A stretch of DNA of 64,000 bases from an uncultured SAR116 cluster alpha proteobacterium (GCA_902622515.1 CACNQE010000001.1:248001-312000); one strand, 5' to 3'. Counted from the first letter of the stretch, positions 54,943 to 63,927 are shown. Translations and numbers: made by a program. Notes: generated by a model not told the origin, from the letters alone.

Positions 54943-55668
54943 ATGACCAGAGTTTTACTTATCGGATCTGCTCCAAATAGCATTATAGCAAGACAGTGGG
55001 ATAGAAAGAATTTTGATAAAATATCAGCGATAAATAATGCTTGGCAAGTTCGAGATGACTGGAATGATTTGATTTATCCCCATGATTTATTGCCAGAACG
55101 TCTTCCAAGGAAAATTAAAAAAGGGCAGCAACTCATTGATGAAGAACAGTTTGTACCCGCTCAAAATAAATATGGTGGATTTATTTATGCTGGAGGGACA
55201 ATGGCATTTACGGCAGCATACTGGATATTACATTATTACAAACCTAAACAAATTGCATTTATGGGATGCGATATGGTCTACCCTAAAAGTGGTCCAACTC
55301 ATTTTTATGGCTCTGGAAACCCAGACCCCCTTCGAGACGATATATCTTTAACATCTTTGGAGGCATGTGCAGCAAGATTTTATGTTTTTGCTCTTCGACA
55401 AGGCTGTGAGACCGTAAATTTATCAAGTTTATCCTCCCGCCTTATATTTCCACGAGCAAATGAAACCCGGAGTAAGTTACCATCAGAATTGCTTATTCTC
55501 AACGAAAAAGCTATAGAAGCAGCTTTGAAACTTGAGACAGAACTAGGTTATTTTGTGCTAAGCGGCCGTTATTGGAAGGTATCAAACCTCATTGAACGAA
55601 GGCAAATGCAGAAATTAGATGAATTATGGATATCTGCAGTTCCACAAGCCTTGACCAAACACCTTTAG
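54943..55668 (+). CDS. Hypothetical protein, possible glycosyltransferase-like
   Basis: A 241-residue protein I cannot name. It starts with a nucleotide-binding-like strand-loop (VLLIGSAPNSIIARQWD) followed by ISAINNAWQVRDDWNDLIYPHDL. It then has FMGCDMVYPKSGPTHFYGSG and DPLRDDISLTSLEACAARFY. The GSxPN motif plus a later conserved GCDM...THFYG block recalls the MAF/DUF115 and sialyltransferase-like enzymes, but the match is weak. It stands alone with a divergent and a convergent neighbour. It may modify surface sugars. Confidence 0.65.
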   Translation: MTRVLLIGSAPNSIIARQWDRKNFDKISAINNAWQVRDDWNDLIYPHDLLPERLPRKIKKGQQLIDEEQFVPAQNKYGGFIYAGGTMAFTAAYWILHYYKPKQIAFMGCDMVYPKSGPTHFYGSGNPDPLRDDISLTSLEACAARFYVFALRQGCETVNLSSLSSRLIFPRANETRSKLPSELLILNEKAIEAALKLETELGYFVLSGRYWKVSNLIERRQMQKLDELWISAVPQALTKHL

Positions 55669-55724
55669 GTGCTTAAAACCGTATAAATTTTGTTTATTGT
55701 CGCTCTTTCTTCGAACTTACCTAG

Positions 55725-56651
55725 TTAAAAACCTAGACTTTTTGCACTTGTCTTTATAAATGTTCCATTATTAAGTTCTCTCATCGCATGCTGCAATTCC
55801 TCTTGGGTATTCATTACGATTGGGCCATGCCATGCCACAGGTTCCCGCAATGGCTTGCCAGATATTAACAAAAAACGCACCCCGTTCTGGCCTGCATTCA
55901 CAACCACCTCATCACCCTTGTCAAAAAGCACTAAAGTTCTGTTACCAGACATATCTCTTAATTCAATTTCGTGACCATTAAACTCTTTTTCAACTTTTAC
56001 GCCAACAGGATTAGATGCTCCCTCAAAATTAGCACTTCCTTCAAATATATACGCAAATCCCTGTCTATAGGTATCAAAAGGGAAACGTTTACTTATTCTA
56101 GGAGGAACAAAGATATCTAAATAATGTGGGTCCGCAGCAATGCCATCTACCGGCCCTTTAACACCTTTATAATTTCCTGCTATTACCTTAATTTTGCTAC
56201 CATCATCTTCTTCTAGCACACGAATTTCTTTTGATTTAATATCCTGATATCTCGGCGTCGTCATTTTCTCTGCTGATGGAAGATTAGCCCAAAGCTGGAA
56301 TCCATGCATATGACCATTTTTATCACCTTTTGGCATTTCCTGATGAATTATACCAGACCCTGCTGTCATCCACTGTATGTCACCATCAGAAAGGTCTCCA
56401 AAATTTCCAAGACTGTCTGCGTGGGCAACAGTTCCTTTTAACACATAAGTTATAGTCTCGATGCCTCTATGCGGATGCCATGGAAATCCTTTTTTATACT
56501 GACTTGGGTGATCATTGCGAAAATCATCCATCATTAAAAATGGGTCAAATGGTTTTGTATCTCCAAATCCAAAAACACGATGTAGATGAACACCTGCACC
56601 TTCCATTGCGGGACGGGCAGTTGATTTTGTTTTTACAGGTCTTATCGACAT
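55725..56651 (-). CDS. Pirin family protein (first of tandem pair)
   Basis: A 308-residue bicupin of the pirin family. It has the N-terminal metal motif FPWHPHRGIETITYVLKGTV (around 55-74) with two histidines, DSLGNFGDLSDGDIQWMTAGSGIIHQEM, and HGFQLWANLPS. Some bacterial pirins act as quercetinase-like dioxygenases. It lies 27 bp downstream of a second pirin gene on the same strand; the two are only partly similar. Confidence 0.9.
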   Translation of the reverse strand: MSIRPVKTKSTARPAMEGAGVHLHRVFGFGDTKPFDPFLMMDDFRNDHPSQYKKGFPWHPHRGIETITYVLKGTVAHADSLGNFGDLSDGDIQWMTAGSGIIHQEMPKGDKNGHMHGFQLWANLPSAEKMTTPRYQDIKSKEIRVLEEDDGSKIKVIAGNYKGVKGPVDGIAADPHYLDIFVPPRISKRFPFDTYRQGFAYIFEGSANFEGASNPVGVKVEKEFNGHEIELRDMSGNRTLVLFDKGDEVVVNAGQNGVRFLLISGKPLREPVAWHGPIVMNTQEELQHAMRELNNGTFIKTSAKSLGF

Positions 56652-56678
56652 TTTATCCTTCCTTATATAGATAGAAAT

Positions 56679-57617
56679 TTATTTTTCAGGAAGAGGAATG
56701 AATTCATCCGCATCGCCAAATGGAAGCTGAAACCTTCCCTTCTCCCATTCGCCCGCTGCCCAGTCTTTTTTCGCAGCTTCAATTTTATCAAGTGAAGAAG
56801 AAACAAAATTCCACCAAATATAACGAGGGCCCTTTAGTGTAGCACCACCAAGCATTATTACTCTTGCCCCATTATTTCCAGCCTTTATTGAGATTTTGTC
56901 ACCTGGACGAAATATAAGCATTTTTCCTGTTTCAAAACTTTGTCCAGCGACAACGATTTCTCCCCGCATAACATGAATTGCCCTATCTTCGTGTTCATCT
57001 GGCAAAGGTACTGATGCAAACGCGTCTAAATTCACATCTATATAAAACATATCGGAAAACTGTTTGAGTGGGGATGACCCTCCCCAGGAACTGCCTGCAA
57101 CAAGACAGGCACTCACACCTCTGTCTTCTATGAATGGTAAGGCTGATTGCGGATGATGAGAAAAAAAGGCATTGATGTCTTCATGTTTCTCCGGAAGAGC
57201 CAACCAACTTTGTATTCCAAACAGGGAATGGTTTGATGAACGCTCTTTTGTACCCGTTCGCTCTGAATGAGTAATTCCATTTCCTGCAACCATCCAATTT
57301 ACGTCACCAGCTCTTATTGTCTGATAATTACCAAGTGAGTCTCGATGGTCTAAAGCACCATTTAAAAGATATGTAAGGGTAGCAAGTCCTATATGAGGAT
57401 GCGGTCTAACATCTATACCCTTATTCGTTAAAAACTCTGCAGGTCCAATTTGGTCGAAAAAAATAAAGGGCCCAACCATTTGTTTTTTTTTAGTTGGTAA
57501 TGCACGTCTCACTTCAAACCCACCAATATCTCTCGCTCTTGGGACTATAACCGTCTCAATGGCATCTATATTGGATGTTCCGGGCATTAATGCACCAAAA
57601 TCAGGATTCCAACTCAT
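56679..57617 (-). CDS. Pirin-like protein (second of tandem pair)
   Basis: A 312-residue pirin relative with FDQIGPAEFL, VRPHPHIGLATLTYLLNGAL (around 76-95) and DSLGNYQTIRAGDVNWMVAGNGITHSER. The C-terminal cupin half is divergent. I place the start at ATG 57617, since GGAG lies six bases upstream; a TTG at 57629 would include that site in the coding region. Co-transcription with the next pirin gene is likely. Confidence 0.88.
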   Translation of the reverse strand: MSWNPDFGALMPGTSNIDAIETVIVPRARDIGGFEVRRALPTKKKQMVGPFIFFDQIGPAEFLTNKGIDVRPHPHIGLATLTYLLNGALDHRDSLGNYQTIRAGDVNWMVAGNGITHSERTGTKERSSNHSLFGIQSWLALPEKHEDINAFFSHHPQSALPFIEDRGVSACLVAGSSWGGSSPLKQFSDMFYIDVNLDAFASVPLPDEHEDRAIHVMRGEIVVAGQSFETGKMLIFRPGDKISIKAGNNGARVIMLGGATLKGPRYIWWNFVSSSLDKIEAAKKDWAAGEWEKGRFQLPFGDADEFIPLPEK

Positions 57618-57780
57618 CGGGTACTCCAAGCATAATATTGTTCGTAAAAAAGATATGTGATGAAAACATTTTTTTTCAACTTGATTTATTTTATTTCCGG
57701 TTAATTCATAATTTCGTGTTGGTCATGTTTTGATATACATTATCAGAGGATAAAAATCTAAATTATAAAATTTATACTTA

Positions 57781-58332
57781 TTATCGCCTATATCCATAAT
57801 GGAGCGCAGCTGGTACAATAATGTCTTCTTCATCTTCTAAATGCCGCGTTAAGGCTTTATTGAACCTACTCTGGTATTCTAGAAGGTTACCTGCATAAAT
57901 TAATGTTTCCTTTGGAGTAATACATCTTTTTAATATCACTTCGTAAGCATCAACTAAAGCGCTAATTTCAGAATGATCAGTCTCCAAAAGCTCAATAGCA
58001 GCAATTAATTTTTTATCATATTTTGCAATACCTGGAAAAAAATAATTGTCCTCCATCTCGTGATGCAAATGTAATTGTTGAAGCATGAAACTAGAATATC
58101 TAAGCGTCTGCTTTTGATATTCGTCTTCATTAATTTCTTTATTCAAAATTGATTGCGAAAGAAAAATTAAATGTGCGCTCAACTCTCGAAACATTTCATG
58201 TCGTTGCAACCAAAATTCGCTAAAGTGTTGAAAATTTGGGTTTTCACTCCAGCCTTTTCTTGGGTAATCTAAAAGAAACGCTTTTAGCTCTCTCGGCAAG
58301 GAAATTCGGTTTAACAAATTTGTTCTAAGCAT
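57781..58332 (-). CDS. Hemerythrin-like HHE domain protein
   Basis: A 183-residue helical protein. It has the metal-binding pattern of hemerythrin-like domains: FREFSAHL-type start, LHHEMEDNYFFPGI (around 92-105) with His/Glu ligands, LETDHSEISALVDAY (around 115-129) and RHLEDEEDIIVPAALHYG (around 161-178). Such proteins bind a di-iron centre and sense or carry O2 or NO. The neighbours do not indicate a role. Confidence 0.82.
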   Translation of the reverse strand: MLRTNLLNRISLPRELKAFLLDYPRKGWSENPNFQHFSEFWLQRHEMFRELSAHLIFLSQSILNKEINEDEYQKQTLRYSSFMLQQLHLHHEMEDNYFFPGIAKYDKKLIAAIELLETDHSEISALVDAYEVILKRCITPKETLIYAGNLLEYQSRFNKALTRHLEDEEDIIVPAALHYGYRR

Positions 58333-58387
58333 CTGTAAAATAACTTAACTAAGATTTCGTTCTAAAATATATCTTACTTTATCTACA

Positions 58388-59278
58388 TCAAACTGGAAAT
58401 GCCCATAAAACAAACCAAACGAGCAAAGGTAAAAGAAATACCATAGAAAGCGAAGAAACAATCACTATGCCACCGATGTTATTTGGCTCAACATTTCGTT
58501 CTGCTGCAATAATAAAATTCAGCAACGCAACAGGCATTGAAGCCATAATCATTACAACCCCTGCTAGCATTCCAGTCAGTCCTAATACATATATCACGCA
58601 AAGGCCAGAAATTCCTCCAAACACTAAGCGAGCTGCAGCATAAACGATCCCAATTTTTATATTACCAGCTGATATTTGTGGAAGCGCATATCCAAGAAGC
58701 AACAGTGGAAGCGGAATAGCTGTATATCCTAGATAGGAAGTGGTGTTGAGTAACATGTTTGGGACAGTTAAATCGGTAATTTTTACAATAAAAGCAGCTG
58801 TTACAGAAATGACTATTGGATGAAAAAAAAATTCTTTCCACTTCAAATTGCCAGCAATCATTGCATATCCAAAAGTATTCTGCGAAACAGAAACAATTAC
58901 AAAATATGGAAATGCCAGAGCTAAACCTTTTTCTCCAAAAGCTAGCAAGCATAGAGGTAATGGTAAATTGCCTGAATTTGGGTGCAAAAGACAACTCATG
59001 TAAGCACCTAGTCTGTCCCCTTTTAATTTTATAAATGGAAGAGAAAATGCCGCCACTAATACCATAACCATAATTGCTGCTACACCAGATAATGACAACT
59101 CCACGAGAGTAAATTCAGTTCTGACTAAGGTTGAAAATGTGAGGCAAGGAGTGGCAATTTTTATAATTAAAATACCAATAGTTTTTGAGTCAAAGTGAAT
59201 TTTCAGCACATATAAAATGCTGCCGATACCGAGCATGAGCAGCACCGGCAATGTGATATCGAGAATGGCAAGAAGCAT
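58388..59278 (-). CDS. AEC family permease (auxin efflux carrier-like)
   Basis: A 296-residue membrane protein with about ten hydrophobic segments. It has the AEC-family features LLMLGIGSILY, a central LLHPNSGNLPLPLCLLAFG (around 96-114) and the second-half VALLNFIIAAERN. Relatives export or import organic acids such as malonate. It is encoded upstream of nothing else on this strand that would identify the substrate; the Gfo/Idh gene lies 53 bp before it and may share the transcript. Confidence 0.87.
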   Translation of the reverse strand: MLLAILDITLPVLLMLGIGSILYVLKIHFDSKTIGILIIKIATPCLTFSTLVRTEFTLVELSLSGVAAIMVMVLVAAFSLPFIKLKGDRLGAYMSCLLHPNSGNLPLPLCLLAFGEKGLALAFPYFVIVSVSQNTFGYAMIAGNLKWKEFFFHPIVISVTAAFIVKITDLTVPNMLLNTTSYLGYTAIPLPLLLLGYALPQISAGNIKIGIVYAAARLVFGGISGLCVIYVLGLTGMLAGVVMIMASMPVALLNFIIAAERNVEPNNIGGIVIVSSLSMVFLLPLLVWFVLWAFPV

Positions 59279-59331
59279 CTGTTTACATTATTCCATGCAC
59301 GCTATATTAAGCAGAGCACCAAAATTTTGTC

Positions 59332-60375
59332 TCACCCATAACTATTTACAGGAAGTAAAACCGGCTCTCCTCTTTCAACCGAAAGATCTGCAGCAGTGTA
59401 TAAGTCCATTACTTCCTTTGCCTCCTCAGGTTTCACTAAAACTGGTTTATTTCGACAAACTGCATCTAAAAAGTGAACTGTTTCTTCATACATTGGTCCT
59501 GCATATGTATGATTTACAGGTTCTCCCGGCATTGAAGACATAGGGTATCTTATCCCGTCCTTAGTCGTTGTCAGATGAACATCTTTATGGGAGTCATCGA
59601 TTATTAATGCACCATCTGTTCCGATTACTTCAATCCATGTATGCGCATAATTTGGATATCCTAAAGGCAGTATCCAGCCAGCACCTACTGTAATTGTTGT
59701 GCCGTCGTCCATAGTAACCAAAATCCACTGATGGTCCGGTGTTTCACTATTTTGAGAAAATAGTTTTCCAGCCGTTTGACTATATACCTTAACAGGCCTT
59801 CGTGGACGCAAGCACCATAAAAGAAAATCCAAATCATGTGTCGCTTCCATAGCAGCAGGTGAGAGGGCTGTTCGTCCCGAAATTTTAGTCCCTAACTCTC
59901 TTGTAACATGCCTACTAACGAGGCAAGTAACTGGTTCTCCAATCAATCCTTCATTCAAAGCTTTTTGAACATACGCATACTTTGAATTGAAACGTTGTGA
60001 ATACCCAATGGTGAATTTTACTTCTTTATCTATTGCCGTTTGGATAAGTTCATCAGCTTGCTCTAATGTAGTAGCAATAGGCTTTTCCATGAAAACATTT
60101 TTCCCAGCTTGTAATGCGGCAAGAGCCATTGGATAATGTGTTGTTTCAGGAGTTGCTGATATTATAATTGTATCTATTTCAGGATTAAGAATAAGCTTTT
60201 GCCAATCTGAGACAGACTCATGCACATCATACTGTTCTGCAACCTCTTTTCGACGTGCATCATTTATTTCTGCAATAAATAGCTTTTCTACAAGTGGATT
60301 ATCTGAACAAGCTTTTGTACGAATTCCACCACACCATCCCGTACCGATAACACCAACATTAATCTGCTCAATCAT
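59332..60375 (-). CDS. Gfo/Idh/MocA family oxidoreductase
   Basis: NAD(P)-dependent dehydrogenase of about 347 residues. It has an N-terminal Rossmann domain (VGVIGTGWCGGIRTKA, around 5-20; AEINDARRKE), the family EKPIATTLEQADELI block with the catalytic lysine (around 95), and HDLDFLLWCL with the conserved Asp/His motif. The substrate class is a polyol or sugar. I place the start at ATG 60375; AGGAG lies six bases upstream. A cluster of GATAA/TTATC motifs lies about 70-135 bp upstream of it. Confidence 0.92.
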   Translation of the reverse strand: MIEQINVGVIGTGWCGGIRTKACSDNPLVEKLFIAEINDARRKEVAEQYDVHESVSDWQKLILNPEIDTIIISATPETTHYPMALAALQAGKNVFMEKPIATTLEQADELIQTAIDKEVKFTIGYSQRFNSKYAYVQKALNEGLIGEPVTCLVSRHVTRELGTKISGRTALSPAAMEATHDLDFLLWCLRPRRPVKVYSQTAGKLFSQNSETPDHQWILVTMDDGTTITVGAGWILPLGYPNYAHTWIEVIGTDGALIIDDSHKDVHLTTTKDGIRYPMSSMPGEPVNHTYAGPMYEETVHFLDAVCRNKPVLVKPEEAKEVMDLYTAADLSVERGEPVLLPVNSYG

Positions 60376-60447
60376 AATCAACTCCTAGCTTATTTATTTT
60401 GAGACATTCAATAGGTGTTTTATTGGATGTATCTCACCTGTCAATGA

Positions 60448-60511
60448 TTATCGATAAAAATATTAAAATTTTAGTGATAAGTCACAAATTATCTTATCAA
60501 AGGAGATAATT
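60448..60511 (-). promoter_or_regulatory. Cluster of six GATAA/TTATC motifs and overlapping inverted repeats
   Basis: TTATCGATAA (60448-60457) is a perfect palindrome. TGATAAG (60475-60481) pairs with CTTATCA (60493-60499), and AATTATC (60487-60493) pairs with GATAATT (60505-60511). These two dyads overlap at one base. Six copies of GATAA/TTATC occur in 64 bp, about 70-135 bp upstream of the Gfo/Idh start, so a repressor or activator site is likely. Confidence 0.5.
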
Positions 60512-60535
60512 ATAAATTGTTTTAAAAATAAATAT

Positions 60536-60766
60536 CTACAGTTTACTCATAGACTCATTTTGCAATTGAAAAGCCCTAAATCCACCGAGCCATTCATGAG
60601 TAGAACATTTTGGTCCAAAAAGACGCGGAGAGGCTAAATAAGGATTTGGCTCTATTATGCCAGAATTTGGCTCCTCTTCTTTGATTTGGGAATTCTTATT
60701 CTCTGGCTTCATCTGTTTTGGTCTTCTGTCGAGTTCCGATTGAATTTTAAGTAGGTCATTCATCAT
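60536..60766 (-). CDS. Hypothetical small protein
   Basis: About 76 residues from ATG 60766 (a GTG at 60793 is also in frame). It is a polar, proline-rich sequence without a recognisable domain; the C-terminal half (PYLASPRLFGPKCSTHEWLG) has an aromatic/Gly mix that looks like a conserved motif. It lies alone in a region of hypotheticals, and the ribosome site is weak. No function can be assigned. Confidence 0.5.
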   Translation of the reverse strand: MMNDLLKIQSELDRRPKQMKPENKNSQIKEEEPNSGIIEPNPYLASPRLFGPKCSTHEWLGGFRAFQLQNESMSKL

Positions 60767-60841
60767 AAAATATGAAACGTCTAAACAAATCACTTGTTTA
60801 GATATTATTTTTAAAAAATAACAAAAAAAATTATTTTATGT

Positions 60842-61300
60842 TTAAGAGACTTGAGTAACGATTTTTTCGGATAGATAAGCCACTGCATCCTCAACATTTG
60901 CCTCTCTTATAATCTCTCCTACAAGACCGTTAACTAAAAATTCACCAAATTCTGAATTTTCAATGAATATTGAGAATTCCTCAGTCCCAAATAAGTGAGC
61001 TGGCACCCAGCTAAATAGAAATTTTTGGTGTTCATTTGCTAAAGACCTGGTAAATGGCTCAATCATCTCGGGCAACAAAAAATTTGTAGTAATAGCCATT
61101 GAGACAAAAAAATTTGCTTTGTCTTGATTTTTTACGTTTATATCTGCAGAAAATATAATTATGACGTCTGTTATTTCCTTATCTTCAAGATATCTGCTTA
61201 GGGAACCGCCAAAGTCATTCCGAATATCTGAGAGAGTTACAATATCAATACTTTCCGGAGCATTTATATTTTTGCTTTTTGATAATAGAGACATGTGCAT
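60842..61300 (-). CDS. Hypothetical protein
   Basis: A 152-residue protein with no family I recognise. It has alternating strands and helices (IDIVTLSDIRNDFGG, DVIIIFSADINV, then helical LLPEMIEPFTRSLANEHQKF, and VNGLVGEIIREANVEDAVAYL), consistent with a small alpha/beta fold. There is no signal peptide or membrane segment. It is likely to be cytoplasmic. It precedes the 85-codon hypothetical on the same strand. Confidence 0.6.
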   Translation of the reverse strand: MHMSLLSKSKNINAPESIDIVTLSDIRNDFGGSLSRYLEDKEITDVIIIFSADINVKNQDKANFFVSMAITTNFLLPEMIEPFTRSLANEHQKFLFSWVPAHLFGTEEFSIFIENSEFGEFLVNGLVGEIIREANVEDAVAYLSEKIVTQVS

Positions 61301-61464
61301 TACCTAGCTATTAAGCCATTTTTGTACACTAGAATTTAAAATACTATGATTCAAAAAAGGTATATATTAAAAAAAAATAGCAAATTAAAACCATAATTAG
61401 CCTGCCAAAACTAATATAAGCACCATAATAAAATTAAATTTATACATTAATCTTTACTTTCGAA

Positions 61465-62262
61465 TTAACTGTGTTTGAGAAACCTATTTGAATATTTTTT
61501 TGGAACAAATAGATAATTATCTTCCCCATGCAATGTATCGGCTTTCACAGGCTTTAAATTCTTGTCTAGAAAATAGGCTTCGTAACCAGCATCTATCATT
61601 CGTTTAAAGACCCTTTTCGAGGAATTCCCCATAAGTTTTGCTCTACTATCATCAAGTTCTAAATACCAATAAGGTTTGATTTCGTTAATCAATCTTGAAG
61701 CCCCATTTATTACATTTTCTTCTGCACCCTCAACGTCAACTTTTACAAGGTCAACGCTTGATATACCTTGCTCTGAAAGTAATTCATCTAATTTTATAAC
61801 CTCTACTGACTCACTATACACATTGTCATGTTTTTGTTGTCCTATATAAGCCAAACCCACCCTAAGTGACCCAGTATCCTTTATGGGTGTGTGAAGTTTA
61901 CTAACACCTTTTTTATCGGACAAAACATTTTTTTTACAAATAATTTTTAAATCCTTTGAAGCCCAAAATCTGGACCATAGCTTTAAAATTGGGAATACAT
62001 AATGTGAGGGCTCAACCGCAATGATCAAACTGGTATTTTTCTTCTGCTTTACACAAGAACGAGTAAAATTACCTACGTTCGCACCAACATCAATTACTAT
62101 GGGTCTATCATTAGGTATTAGTTCAAAGATCAAACTCACAAGCTTATCAAAACGCCTATCAAAGCCTGCTCGAATTAGAAGTCTTAGCCATCTTATCTTC
62201 TGAAAAAATGAAAGGTCTCTGTTAGATAATATGGAAAACAAACCAAAAACTCCCGGGGACAA
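61465..62262 (-). CDS. FkbM family methyltransferase
   Basis: A 265-residue SAM-dependent methyltransferase. It has the motif I region PIVIDVGANVGNFTRSCVK (around 54-72), AVEPSHYVFPILKLW, and SSVDLVKVDVEGAEENVI (around 169-186), which are hallmarks of the FkbM family. Members O-methylate polyketides or surface sugars. The start is uncertain: no ATG is available, TTG 62262 is the first possible start after an in-frame stop, and TTG 62241 has a GGGAG sequence upstream. No sugar-biosynthesis genes are adjacent. Confidence 0.82.
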   Translation of the reverse strand: MSPGVFGLFSILSNRDLSFFQKIRWLRLLIRAGFDRRFDKLVSLIFELIPNDRPIVIDVGANVGNFTRSCVKQKKNTSLIIAVEPSHYVFPILKLWSRFWASKDLKIICKKNVLSDKKGVSKLHTPIKDTGSLRVGLAYIGQQKHDNVYSESVEVIKLDELLSEQGISSVDLVKVDVEGAEENVINGASRLINEIKPYWYLELDDSRAKLMGNSSKRVFKRMIDAGYEAYFLDKNLKPVKADTLHGEDNYLFVPKKYSNRFLKHS

Positions 62263-62547
62263 ATGACAAAAATTTTTAAATAAATCTTATTAAGTAGTTT
62301 AAAATAGATACGTTTTTTAATACTTATTATACATTATTTTATTAAAGCAATATTTGAGTTTGCCATGTTTTTCAAATACAAACTGCTTTCCAGGATCTAC
62401 CATTTGTAATTAATATTTTAAACAAATTAGTACCCTTACATCACTTTATTCTAAAAAACTTTAAGTAAATATGCCTATTCTCGAAATGAACAAGATACAT
62501 GAATTCAAGTTTCTTTTTAAAAATACAATTGTAAGTCTAATTTTATC

Positions 62548-63066
62548 TTAATCCAGCTTTTCTCTCCAAAATGGAACCATTGAGTTCCAAACACCATCTT
62601 TCAGAAATCTATGATAAATTGCCGCAGAAATATGAATAACTATAAAAAAATAAATTAAGGTAAAAGAAAACTCGTGAACACTTATCACTCCTTCAATTAA
62701 AAAACCACTTTTTATCCCAAACCAGTACAGGGCACCAATTAAGATGCCAGATATAGGAATTAAAGCTAAGCATAGATACATTCCATAATGAACTATTTTT
62801 GCGGCATATTTTTGTAATTTAGGGGTTGTAGCGGGAAGTGATGATGTTTGTGTTTTTTTCATATATATAAAACGAGTAACAAGAAGAAATAAAAAAGCTG
62901 CAGCAAACGCCAACTCAAATTCCAACAATGCCTGATCAGCTAGTTGTTCTAGTTCGTCTACTTGTTTGAATATTCCGTATGCAAAAAGCATAATAAACCC
63001 CCAATGAAAGGCCTTAGCTATGAAGCTATATCTCTTTGTTTGTTCATTTTCCAACTTTTTATCCAC
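62548..63066 (-). CDS. Cytochrome b561 family protein
   Basis: A 172-residue membrane protein with four hydrophobic segments, of the prokaryotic b561 (YceJ/CybB) type. Heme-ligand histidines are in AKAFHWGFIMLF (around 18), IVHYGMYL (around 91) and IVIHISAAIYHRFL (around 146-151). It moves electrons between quinol and a periplasmic partner or oxidant. It is divergent from an XRE regulator gene 121 bp away, which may control it. Confidence 0.85.
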   Translation of the reverse strand: MDKKLENEQTKRYSFIAKAFHWGFIMLFAYGIFKQVDELEQLADQALLEFELAFAAAFLFLLVTRFIYMKKTQTSSLPATTPKLQKYAAKIVHYGMYLCLALIPISGILIGALYWFGIKSGFLIEGVISVHEFSFTLIYFFIVIHISAAIYHRFLKDGVWNSMVPFWREKLD

Positions 63067-63156
63067 TGTTTTTTCATCATTTTATAATTATTCAAACACT
63101 AGTTAAAATAAAAATCAATTAAACTGATTTAATCAACAATAAAAATATTTGTTTAC

Positions 63157-63195
63157 TTATACATAAAAACACATATTATGTATATTTATGTATAA
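63157..63195 (+). promoter_or_regulatory. Nested dyad operator covering the start codon of the XRE gene
   Basis: Outer perfect inverted repeat TTATACATAAA (63157-63167) and TTTATGTATAA (63185-63195); the right arm contains the ATG at 63188. Inside lies ACATA-T-TATGT (63171-63181). The 9-mer TTATGTATA occurs twice directly (63176-63184, 63186-63194) and once inverted (63158-63166). The layout fits an autorepressor site. Confidence 0.6.
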
Positions 63196-63598
63196 ATTAG
63201 CTAAAAATCAAAATCCTCTTGAGAAAAAAAGGTTAAATAAAGGATACAGCCAGAAAGATATGTCTAAACAGCTAGGCATAACCCAATCTCAGTATTCTAG
63301 AATTGAAAAAGGTCAGACAAACCCAAAAAAGCATCTAAAAAAATTGTCGGAGATTTTAAATTGTGATCCTAACAAAGTCTTTGAAAGTGAAACAAGGGAA
63401 GAAATAGAAAATGATCTTTTAAATGATAAAACCAATAGTTTTCAAAGAATGTTTCACGAAAAAAAAGAAGGGTACGTTCATTTAAAAATAGATGGTTGGT
63501 TTACCAAAAAACAAATCTCTGAAAATTACAAGATGATACTCAGTGAGTTAAATGAGTGGAGAGTTAGTGAAAAGGGAATAAGGTGGAGACATAAGTAA
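63188..63598 (+). CDS. XRE family transcriptional regulator
   Basis: A 136-residue protein with an N-terminal Cro/C1-type helix-turn-helix: KKRLNKGYSQKDMSKQLGIT, QSQYSRIEKGQTNP and LKKLSEILNCDPNKVF (about 13-66). The polar C-terminal 70 residues have no recognised domain and end in a basic WRVSEKGIRWRHK. An operator-like dyad overlaps the start codon. The divergent gene upstream encodes cytochrome b561. Small XRE proteins of this size are common in mobile or accessory regions. Confidence 0.8.
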   Translation: MYKLAKNQNPLEKKRLNKGYSQKDMSKQLGITQSQYSRIEKGQTNPKKHLKKLSEILNCDPNKVFESETREEIENDLLNDKTNSFQRMFHEKKEGYVHLKIDGWFTKKQISENYKMILSELNEWRVSEKGIRWRHK

Positions 63599-63668
63599 AT
63601 TAGAATTTTATTTTAAAATTAAACCAAATAACATTCTGACACAAAATCAAGGATTTTTCTGTTGCAAG

Positions 63669-63680
63669 CTCGCTAGCGAG
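63669..63680. repeat. 12-bp perfect palindrome
   Basis: CTCGCTAGCGAG is self-complementary and GC-rich compared with its AT-rich surroundings. It has no following T-run. It may be a protein-binding site. Confidence 0.4.
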
Positions 63681-63723
63681 TCAGATTAAATTCCAACCTA
63701 CCATCTTTTGTGACGAAATATGA

Positions 63724-63927
63724 CTAAAGAACTGTAGCTCTAATTAAGGATTCCATAACATCAAAGTGGTATCGGGTCACTCTATCACTATCCTTTGCTG
63801 ATTTAACACATTTATATCTAGTAAACAAATCACGGTATTTTGCCTCTAATCTAAACCCTAGTAGAATTCTTGGAACGCAATCCTTTGCGATAACATCAAG
63901 CACTTTGACATTGCTAATAAGTATCAC
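63724..63927 (-). CDS. Doubtful small reading frame
   Basis: A 67-codon frame starting with GTG and without a clear ribosome site. It has a few positively charged stretches (RLEAKYRDLFTRYKCVKSAKDSDR) but no motif I recognise. No other gene overlaps it. It could be a remnant or a chance frame, and more sequence past the window would decide. Confidence 0.25.
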   Translation of the reverse strand: MILISNVKVLDVIAKDCVPRILLGFRLEAKYRDLFTRYKCVKSAKDSDRVTRYHFDVMESLIRATVL

